A model generated the notes under the pieces. It was not told where the DNA came from. It made no database searches and saw only the letters and a program-made list of their open reading frames with translations. The position numbers and the translations under genes are program-made. Shown here in pieces: positions 25,565 through 32,627 of a DNA stretch of 64,000 nt; within the stretch, counting starts at the first letter, position 1; each line of letters opens with the position of its first letter. Origin of the DNA: Chrysaora quinquecirrha. Lineage: Eukaryota; Cnidaria; Scyphozoa; Semaeostomeae; Pelagiidae. Location: assembly GCA_014526335.1 (NCBI GenBank), contig JACTAT010000060.1:7098143-7162142 (forward strand). The letters run 5' to 3'.

Positions 25565-28500
25565 CTATTAGAAAAAATACATTGTTAAAGTAAGCTCCCT
25601 TATCAGAATCTCACGGTAGTGAATCTATACGCACTACTGTGGTGGATACGAACTACTGTGGTGGTATTCTTTGCGTACTGTGGTGGAATTTGTGGCTTTT
25701 CTATAGATTCTCGCTATGATTTCGTATCCATCACAGTACGCAAAAAATACGACCACAGTACGCAAAAAGTATCACCATCAGTAGTGCTTATCCACCACAG
25801 TACGCAAAGAATACCACCACAGTAGTGTGCATCCACCACAGTAGTGCGTATAGATTCGCTAGCGTGAATCTTTGCTATTGATTGCAACTGTTATAAAATA
25901 GATTGGTACCAAATCAAATGGACAGAACAACTGTTAGGAAAGAGCAGTGCAGATCAGGATAACAATGACTATCTGGATTTAGCAAGATGAGTTGAAGCTA
26001 CACACAAGAACCTCTATGTTTTAGCAGAGGCTTGGGGACAGATAGCCCCCTATCTTCCTGTATTTGCCACCACGGAACACGCAATGGCAAGGGATGGGCA
26101 GTTCAATCCTTGGAAATTTCGAAAACCATTGCTGCAAATTTTATTGATTCTCAGAAATCCCTTGGAAAAAAATACAAAATTTTTACTTACACAAGCTGTT
26201 TCTGTAGTTTGGTTATTGTGTCCAGCGCTTCCATGGACGAGCTGTTCTCTTGATAACTATCTATATTGATAAATAAAAAAGAAATTTAATACACAAAATA
26301 ATAACTCATTGCAAAAGGAAAACGTTAGAAATAAACCTAGAGACTTAAATAGATTACGCGATCAATTCAACTCCGGGGGGAGGGGCGCATTTTGTTTTGG
26401 AGTTTATAAGGGAGACAATACACTCCCCCTATCCAATAGCTCTATTAAGATCCAGGGGAGCTTATTTAGTTTATGAGTTCATTTAGACAGAGGGTCAATG
26501 GACTATCCCTGAGTAAAAGCTCTACTAAGATCCAATGGGGCCTATTTAGTGTCGGAGCTCATTTAGAGGGGTTCGATGAACTACCTTTAAGTAAAAGCTC
26601 TGATCCAGGGGTGTATTTATTTTTGGAGTTTGTTAAGAGAGGGAGTCAATAAACTACCCCTAAGCAAATCCCCAAATAAGATCCAGCGATTGTATTTGGT
26701 TCTCGAGAGAGAGGGGGTCATTCAACTACCCCTAAGCAAAATCTCTTAGAACCTCCTGGGAGCTTATTTAGTTTTGGAGCTTATTTAGAGAGGAGAGAGG
26801 GGGTCAATGAACTACTTCTAAGCAAAAGGCAAAAGCTCTTTATAGCTCAAGAGGGCTAATTTAGTTTTGGAGCTCATTTAGAGACAGGATCAACAAAATA
26901 GTCCTAAGCAGTTTTGGAGTTTATTTAGAGAGGAGATCAATGAACCACTCCAAAGCAAAAGCTCTATTAAGCTCCAGGGGTCTTATGTAGTTTTGGAGGT
27001 TATTAAGAGAGGGGGTTTATGAACTACCTCTAAGCAAAAGCTCTGTTAAGGCCCAGGGGGCTCTTATTTCGTTCTGGAGTTTATTAGAGAGGTGGTGAAC
27101 GGACTAACTGTATTAAGCTTCTTTTGGACTTCTGAAATTTTAGATACAAGTTGAAACAAAGAAGAACAGTAAAACCCTTGACTGATGTTCTATTCTCATT
27201 CCTCTACTCTAAACATTGTAAAGAAACATTCAAAGCTAGTCTCACTCACCCCGTTGAACGTTTACTTGCGCAAATTCCTGCAGAAGAAGAGATCAAAATC
27301 AAAACAGGTAAATCACAAATAGATTGTAGCTTGAAGCTAGAGGAGAGAATACAGTAGATGAGATTGCAGCCAGAACGTAGTATTCGATTTAGATTCGTTT
27401 CTGTAGAAGCTAGATTATGATATCGAATTAAAAAAAGATGACGAACAAACAAACAAACAAAGAACAGTTGCAAAAATGCAACATAAGTGGTTAGAAAACC
27501 AGATAAAGTTGCTAAGGCCGCATAAAAGGCGGTTAAAAATGATTCAGGGTGATGAAGGGGGGAACTCCCACAGAGGGGTTGGTATACATGTGCCTTTGAG
27601 AAGATAGAGGGTAGACCCATAACCAGGGCAAGATTTTGAAAAGATAGCCCCTTAACCGGAGATAACACTGTCCTAAGAAGGATTCCCTTACTCGATATAT
27701 TCACCATTTTCCAGAAGAACGTCGCACCGATACAGAACTCTTTGAAAAAGACTATAATAGCGCTTCGGCAGTATACAGTACAGTCTTCGGAAACAGAAGA
27801 ATGCAAGAAGCGTAATGTACCTGTGCCACTTGCAGCGCATCTAGAGATTGAATGCGTACGTTATCATCATTGCCAATAACATGCATCGCAACTTGTTCTG
27901 ATTCAGGTTTTTCACTGATATTATTTCCAGCAACTTTGTCGTTTCCATTTTGTTCACTTGAATCTGCTGCACTGGCTTGATTATCCGTATTCACAACTTC
28001 GGGAATATTGTTCTTCTCTGATTCGTTTACTTTGGCTTCAGATTTTTGCTGTACTGTGTCATTACCAGCATCTAATGTATCCTATTTTCTTTCCCCATCT
28101 CTGAATCCTCTTTCGAAGCTGTCGATAGTTTCTCTTCGGACAAGTCTGATGCTTCGCTTTTCTGGAACAAAAAATGGCACAATCTCGATAAACGCCAGGG
28201 CCATCGAAAGCGGGGGGGGCTGGGGTCCCAATGATTTTGAAAACAATAGTCCGACGTAATAAAATCATTACATCATCAAATACTTTTCTGTTGTTCAGCC
28301 CCCCTATCTGAGATTCCTTCCGACGGTCTTGAATTTAACAGTTGAAACAATATCAAATGCAACTGTTTCATGCTTAAAACATTTTCTCATTGTTTCATTT
28401 ATAAAAATGACCGCGGCATTAAAAGTGTTTTGAGGTCGTTGTTCAATCCAACTGAGGCCCTGGCCAAACGATCAAACATTGTTAGTCTAATATTTGAGAT

Positions 28501-31500
28501 TTGCTTAACAAGCAGAATGTTTAACCCTTTGGCCACGTCCAAAAACATTGCTTGTCCAACATTTTTTGCTTGCGTCAAGCAAAAAATGTTTTAGAACTTT
28601 TTCAAGAACATCACGCCACATACTTTGTTACTTTGCTATGCTTTTGCTTCTTTTGCTTGTCAAGCAATGTTTTTGGACGTGACAAAACGTTAAGACATTT
28701 TTTATACAGCAAATTTAAAATGTTAGACCAACAATGTTTGATTGTTTGGCCAGGGCCAAACTCGTATGAGAACTCTTAAATAAACTCTTAAACTGGTTTC
28801 TCACTTGGACTCTTCAATTAACTTTATTGGTCATCCCGGTGGTCAAAACACAGTAGTCAGTCAGTCAGTCGGTCACTTAGTCAGTCAGTCAGTCAGTCAG
28901 TCAGTCAGTCAAAACACAATAGCTTTGCCTCTCTATTGGTGAATTTTCATCCGCATCTGGGTTTTGATACCACCTCAGTCATTTGTTTTGGTCCGTTTCT
29001 GACGTTTATACTCTGAGTGGTATCAGAGAAAAAAAAAGCCTTTATAGTCTTTTTTTTAAAAACCAGGACATTTTGATTGAGGCTGGCTGCTCTTAAGATT
29101 TCGCCTTTTTTGAGCCTGAAATATTCTTAATCTGTTCTTAATGCCTCGGTTACTTAGACAGTAGCACTTTTCAATGAATTTCTGGAGTGGTATAGTACAA
29201 GGTTTGTATGAAAATGCAGCATGCTTGTCCATTTATTTGTTTGCTTGCTTTACATTCAGTCTGGCTGTCTTACTTTCATATTAAGCTGATATTCTTAAGG
29301 CTTAAAAAGGCCGGCCTCAGCTTGTTCTAATTTTGTTATTAAAATCTGGGCAAAAGCCAAGCTCGCATTTTTATAAAAAAGATTGTAAGTATGTCAAAAG
29401 ATGTTTTCCCTCTTTCAATTGATTTTGAGGTTTTGTACAACGATTTGCTAATTAATTGTTCAAACAGGCAAACTCATACCTTGGATCCTCCTTTATTTGA
29501 CGATGCATCTTCTTGCAATTGATTTGCATTCTCTTTTCGTCAGACTGCTCTTCAAGTTCATCAACGATGATGATTTCACCAGAAATTTCTTGAACAAGAA
29601 TCACAGCAGTTTTTATCCAATCTTGACATTCAGTCTGTGACAGAAAAATCAAAATAAAAACACTGAAAGTACGACACGACATAGAAGATTTAGAGAAGCA
29701 TTGCTGCCTGAATGTACACCTTAGAAATCTCGTACACCTTTGCTAGAAGTCCTATTGATTTCACGGTAATCCCACTGAAATCTCTTTTTTTAACAGTTAA
29801 ATATCCCTCAGTAACTACTTAATGTCTTCTTGGTTATGTTGTTGTTGTTGTTACGTTAGTTTGAGAAAGCTGTTATTTCTAGCTTTTCAGCTAATTTAGG
29901 CCTACTATGCATGTCGCATCTAGGCATGGGACCTCTAGTTTAACGTCTCTTCCGAAGTACAAAGAGTGAGTTGTTTAGTCATCCATCTGGAAAGTCACCC
30001 ATCCGTATGCTGACCTCACATGACCAAGCTTAACTTCAGCTGTCTAACGAGAACTGACTTAGAGGCTTGGTCGACCACTCCACGAATTAGTTAGTTAATG
30101 AGTATCGACAAAAGCTGATGTTTAAAATGTGAAGCTACAGGAGAAATATATACCTTCATTTTCTTTAGATCTTTAACTTCCAAATCAGCTATTTCATCTC
30201 CATTAGTATTCGCATCTTTATTTACAATGTCTTTGCAGCAACTATACAGAGAGTTCGTTAGAGAGTTAATTTCTTGAACTGGATTTTCGCTCTGTGTTTA
30301 ATCTCATCGAGTGTAGATTCAGATACAATTGTAGCACCGATCCCAGTACTGAACGTATCTTCATTATTATTATTGTTATTAGCATCTTCCAGAGGGTCCT
30401 CTTCAATGTTCGGTGCAAGTCGAAGCAATACAGTGACCATCCATCTCACCATATTTGAATGACTTGAAGATACCTAATACAAGAAAAAGATGAAGTTAAT
30501 GGCCCAAGGCCTCTGTAAGTCCCCAAGGTTAAAAATCGGTAAAAGATTCATAGTTATCAAAATGGGATGAAATTCACCAGATTTGATGTTCATGGGGTAA
30601 AATAAGGTGTAAGGAGTAAGCCGAAGAACCTTTAAATTTTGGATAACTTTATCAGTGCAAGCAATCAAGAATTAGGAAGCAGGTTTCATAGACTTGCCCC
30701 AAGTCTATTTCTTAATATCCTTCTCCAAAGGTCCACCATTCCGTGGTAAGAAAGGAGAGTGCGAGAGAAATAGACTTGTTCCTTTCCAGCAGTCTCGCAC
30801 TCTCCTTTGTTACAACGGAATGGTGGACCTTTGGAGAAGGATATTAAGAAATAGACTTGAAGCAAGTCTACCGGTACCATTCATTTGCACTAAAAACTCA
30901 CATAAATTGTAGCCATGTTAGGCATGTATCAAATTTTTGTGTAGTTTGGAGTAGTTTCCAGTCTTGCTCATACACAACTTTTTTTCTCTTTATATAGTCA
31001 TGGTACGAAATATGCAATAAAAATTAATTAACCATTAAGGAACTTTTAGCACTGCAGATTAACCAAAAGAGGTCCAAAAACGAGGAGCTTTAGGAACTAG
31101 ACCTTAAAGTAGGTTCTTTATAAAAAAAAGGCATGTATCCCATATCCCGAACACCCTAATTGGGCCTCGCAGATGGGGACAACTTTCTGTTACTGAAATA
31201 ATTTCATCAGCCGCCTCATTCTCAAATGCCAGACGCGTTTCGCTCTCATTGGAGCTCATCAGTGACATGTGTGAGAATCGAACCAGGGTTTAATGCGTGA
31301 GAAGCACAAGTGCTAATCACACGACCACCGGAGCTGGGCTATTAATGAAATATACTTCAAACTTACATGATCTAGAATCCCAGCATCCGAATTCTCAACA
31401 GAGTTTGAAGTCTCAGTTAGCCATTTATGCAGCATCTTGCTCAACGTCTTCACATCGAAAACCACTGCTTCAGGTTGAGTTTCATAAGATGAAGCTTCCG

Positions 31501-31655
31501 TTACAAAATCTTGTTCCTCTGGAGGCGGTGCGACTAACTCAATCAATTCAGATAGAACTTCAGGCCACTCATTCTGAAGATAGTCAGCAAGACGAACCCA
31601 CTCTGGATCGAGCATGATTTCTCCGCCATTAGAGAATGCATTTAGTTTGTTGCCT
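25327..31655 (-). CDS. Gene X, unidentified coiled-coil protein, 3' part, contig 2 copy
   Basis: Seven minus-strand exons were read: E2 31655-31367, E3 30473-30154, E4 29634-29480, E5 28161-27821, E6 27277-27250, E7 26260-26191 and E8 25564-25327 (stop TAA). E1 is only in contig 3. The product has a Trp-rich helical start (LDPEWVRLADYLQNEWPEVL), Asn/Glu-rich and Ser/Lys/Glu-rich linkers, and a heptad-like C-terminus (ALDTITKLQKQLVDTEERAQ, then LKEALERIRALERS) with a Ser/Arg-rich tail. Phases agree at E2/E3, E3/E4 and E5-E8, but not at E4/E5 (phase 2 against apparent phase 0), so an exon may be missing there. E3 and E5 each need one extra base to stay in frame, probably sequencing error. I do not recognise the family; an axonemal AXDND1-like protein is a guess only. 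Confidence 0.75.
25611..25864. mobile_element. Foldback element with ACTGTGGTGG sub-repeats
   Basis: The arms are inverted copies about 75 bp long, starting GAATCTATACGCACTACTG. Each arm is itself built of repeats of TACTGTGGTGG. It lies in the intron before gene X exon 8. The homologous place in contig 3 carries unrelated sequence, so the insertion is specific to contig 2. Confidence 0.75.
26191..26260 (-). CDS. Gene X exon E7, contig 2
   Basis: 70 bp, phase 1 in and phase 2 out, encoding SYQENSSSMEALDTITKLQK and QL. Conserved at 36561-36630. Confidence 0.8.
26370..27115. repeat. Intronic minisatellite, ~80 bp unit, about 9 copies
   Basis: Recurring words AAAGCTCTATTAAGATCC, TTATTTAGTTTTGGAG and GTCAATGAACTACC with ~80 bp spacing in the intron between E6 and E7 of gene X. 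Contig 3 has a shorter version (36000-36440). Confidence 0.8.
27250..27277 (-). CDS. Gene X microexon E6, contig 2
   Basis: 28 bp microexon (EFAQVNVQR plus one base) between CTGCAG and GTGAGT. The same size and phase are conserved in contig 3 (35806-35833), and it joins E5 and E7 in frame. Confidence 0.75.
27537..27700. mobile_element. Partial TIR element (GATTCAGGG end)
   Basis: One end (TGATTCAGGG, GGTATACATGTGCC) of the element that is complete at 35331-35637. The other end is not seen here. Confidence 0.45.
27821..28161 (-). CDS. Gene X exon E5, contig 2, with frameshift
   Basis: Acidic, Ser/Lys-rich linker: SEASDLSEEKLSTASKEDSE, then after a one-base shift near 28082 DTLDAGNDTVQQKSEAKVNE and on to LDALQVAQ. 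341 bp, one base short of in-frame. The upstream phase does not match the end of E4, so an extra exon or a different acceptor is likely. The exon is absent from contig 3. Confidence 0.65.
28456..28756. mobile_element. Non-autonomous TIR element, GGCCAAACGATC family, copy 3
   Basis: Best-preserved copy: the ends CCTGGCCAAACGATCAAACA and the inverse TTTGATTGTTTGGCCAGGG pair over more than 25 bp. Internal TTGGCCACGTCC and GGACGTGACAAAAC words are also inverted. Lies in the gene X intron between E4 and E5. Confidence 0.75.
28852..28916. repeat. (CAGT)n microsatellite
   Basis: About 14 near-perfect tetranucleotide units with a few substitutions, inside the gene X intron. Confidence 0.95.
29480..29634 (-). 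CDS. Gene X exon E4, contig 2
   Basis: 155 bp, phase 0 in and phase 2 out. Encodes TECQDWIKTAVILVQEISGE to KKMHRQIKEDP. Acceptor TCACAG, donor GTATGA. Only its last ~37 bp survive in contig 3 (34617-34653). Confidence 0.8.
29905..30095 (-). mobile_element. 5S rRNA-derived SINE (SINE3-like)
   Basis: On the minus strand 30057-29989 reads like a 5S rRNA gene: GTTCTCGTTAGACAGCTGAA, GAAGTTAAGC, and GGATGGGTGAC at 30005-29995. These correspond to the 5S CGAAGTTAAGC (A box) and GGATGGGTGAC (C box) promoter elements. Downstream is a CGGAAGAGACGTTAAAC, AGAGGTCCC domain typical of a shared SINE body. Lies in the gene X intron E3/E4, absent from contig 3. Confidence 0.7.
30154..30473 (-). CDS. Gene X exon E3, contig 2, with frameshift
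   Basis: Encodes VSSSHSNMVRWMVTVLLRLA, an Asn run, then DEIKHRAK. The frame then hits TAA, while the next frame continues NPVQEINSLTNSLYSCCKD to LKKMK at a GTATAT donor. The length of 320 bp is one short of in-frame. The switch falls at an AAAA run near 30287. The exon is absent from contig 3. Confidence 0.72.
30600..31137. mobile_element. Degraded copy of TIR element A with a nested hairpin element
   Basis: Right part matches element A (TTAAGGAACTTTTAG, AAAGAGGTCCAAAAAC, TTATAAAAAAAAGGCATGTA). The left part aligns with 4240-4320 but has no intact left TIR. Interrupted at 30689-30870 by a hairpin element. Most of it is missing in contig 3, where only ~38 bp remain before 34239. Confidence 0.65.
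30689..30870. mobile_element. 182 bp hairpin MITE nested in element A remnant
   Basis: Near-perfect inverted repeat: the arms begin TAGACTTG, contain AAGTCTATTTCTTAATATCC and CTCCAAAGGTCCACCATTCC, and close around a short centre. Compared with the empty site in element A (GCCGGTTCCATTC), the flanks CAGGTTTCA and CCGGTACCA look like a degenerate 9 bp target-site duplication, as made by Mutator-like transposases. Confidence 0.75.
31138..31343 (-). mobile_element. tRNA-Glu-headed SINE (S2) carrying a hammerhead ribozyme, contig 2 copy
   Basis: The minus strand from 31343 reads a tRNA-Glu-like head: A-box region GGTGGTCGTGTGATTAGC, anticodon-arm-like CTTCTCACG and B box GGTTCGATTCT. It continues directly into a hammerhead motif (31268-31226) and a body ending near 31138. 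It sits about 25 bp after the E2 donor, in the sense orientation of gene X. The homologous copy is at 33995-34200. Confidence 0.8.
31226..31268 (-). ncRNA. Type I hammerhead ribozyme, contig 2 copy
   Basis: All core parts are present on the minus strand: stem I 5' strand ATGTCA (31268-31263), CTGATGA (31262-31256), stem II GCTC/GAGC around a CAATGA loop (31255-31242), GAAA (31241-31238), CGCGTC ending at the GUC cleavage triplet (31234-31232), then TGGCAT (31231-31226). TGGCAT pairs with ATGTCA over 6 bp with one wobble. Stem III is minimal, and ACGCGT is self-complementary, as in short-stem-III hammerheads of retrozymes and Penelope-like elements that may act as dimers. Cleavage would fall after 31232. 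Confidence 0.82.
31367..31655 (-). CDS. Gene X exon E2, contig 2
   Basis: 289 bp, entering in phase 2 and leaving in phase 0 at a GTAAGT donor. Encodes GNKLNAFSNGGEIMLDPEW through SDAGILDH. Same length as the contig 3 exon at 33680-33968, with few substitutions. Confidence 0.85.
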
Positions 31656-31761
31656 CTGTAACAAAAAATACAGAAGCAGAGTTAAAGAACGATAAAGGAT
31701 TTCTGGGTGCAATACTCAAGCAATAGCTGACTGGCCTTGCCAATCCTCATTGAATGCTCTA

Positions 31762-32261
31762 NNNNNNNNNNNNNNNNNNNNNNNNNNNNNNNNNNNNNNN
31801 NNNNNNNNNNNNNNNNNNNNNNNNNNNNNNNNNNNNNNNNNNNNNNNNNNNNNNNNNNNNNNNNNNNNNNNNNNNNNNNNNNNNNNNNNNNNNNNNNNNN
31901 NNNNNNNNNNNNNNNNNNNNNNNNNNNNNNNNNNNNNNNNNNNNNNNNNNNNNNNNNNNNNNNNNNNNNNNNNNNNNNNNNNNNNNNNNNNNNNNNNNNN
32001 NNNNNNNNNNNNNNNNNNNNNNNNNNNNNNNNNNNNNNNNNNNNNNNNNNNNNNNNNNNNNNNNNNNNNNNNNNNNNNNNNNNNNNNNNNNNNNNNNNNN
32101 NNNNNNNNNNNNNNNNNNNNNNNNNNNNNNNNNNNNNNNNNNNNNNNNNNNNNNNNNNNNNNNNNNNNNNNNNNNNNNNNNNNNNNNNNNNNNNNNNNNN
32201 NNNNNNNNNNNNNNNNNNNNNNNNNNNNNNNNNNNNNNNNNNNNNNNNNNNNNNNNNNNNN
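31762..32261. other. Assembly gap of exactly 500 N at the centre of the inverted duplication
   Basis: Run of 500 N between two contigs that are reverse-complement copies of one locus. The left contig ends in the intron 5' of gene X exon 2. The right contig starts at the acceptor of gene X exon 1. Confidence 0.98.
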
Positions 32262-32267
32262 TTAAAG

Positions 32268-32627
32268 ACCTGAGGAAGGTACAGTACATCCCCCTGAAAC
32301 AACAGTTGTGAGAAAACTTAATGAAGATATGAAAAAGTGGGAGGAAGTATTCAATACCGAAATAGAGCGATTCTCAGGCGATGTTCTATTGTCTTGTGAA
32401 GATGATCTTCTCAAGATGAGTACGATGATTGATAACTGGAGTGATGTTGCAAATAAAATCTATCGAAGACATCCAACTAGCGATGGATCAGAAAAACCCG
32501 AACGAGAATTGATGGTGTCATTGAATCATGATGTTGAAAAGTTGCATAAACAATTTCGACTTCGGATGACTGGAGAGAATGGCCTTGCAAAAGGACTTAT
32601 TCATTTCATCAACGTCTTCGATACATT
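32268..32627 (+). CDS. Gene X exon E1 (contig 3 only)
   Basis: 360 bp, phase 2 in and phase 2 out, ending at GTAAGT. Starts right at the gap edge after an AAAG acceptor. Encodes PEEGTVHPPETTVVRKLNED through GLIHFINVFDTL and joins E2 in frame (L at the junction). Confidence 0.75.

Larger units (their letters stand above)
3244..31761 (+). repeat. Arm 1 of a giant inverted duplication (contig 2 copy)
   Basis: Every landmark here recurs in reverse order and on the opposite strand at 33573-53258: dynamin exons, SINE S1, TIR element A, minisatellite, 197 bp satellite, SINE S3 and gene X exons 8, 7, 6 and 2. Dynamin 3' UTR and the gene X last exon are about 94-96% identical by eye. The arm is longer than its partner mainly because its satellite array is about 6.4 kb longer and it keeps gene X exons 3-5. 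Confidence 0.93.

Noticed and set aside
27246..27806. 186-codon minus-strand open frame
   Set aside because: Covers the intron between E5 and E6 in the wrong frame. The 28 bp microexon inside it is the coding part.
28195..28345. Possible inverted element shared with 35127-35245
   Set aside because: It is the same intron segment seen in both arms of the inverted duplication, not a dispersed repeat.
31297..31617. Plus-strand open frame of 106 codons and its mirror at 33718-34038
   Set aside because: Antisense to gene X exon E2 and running into SINE S2.
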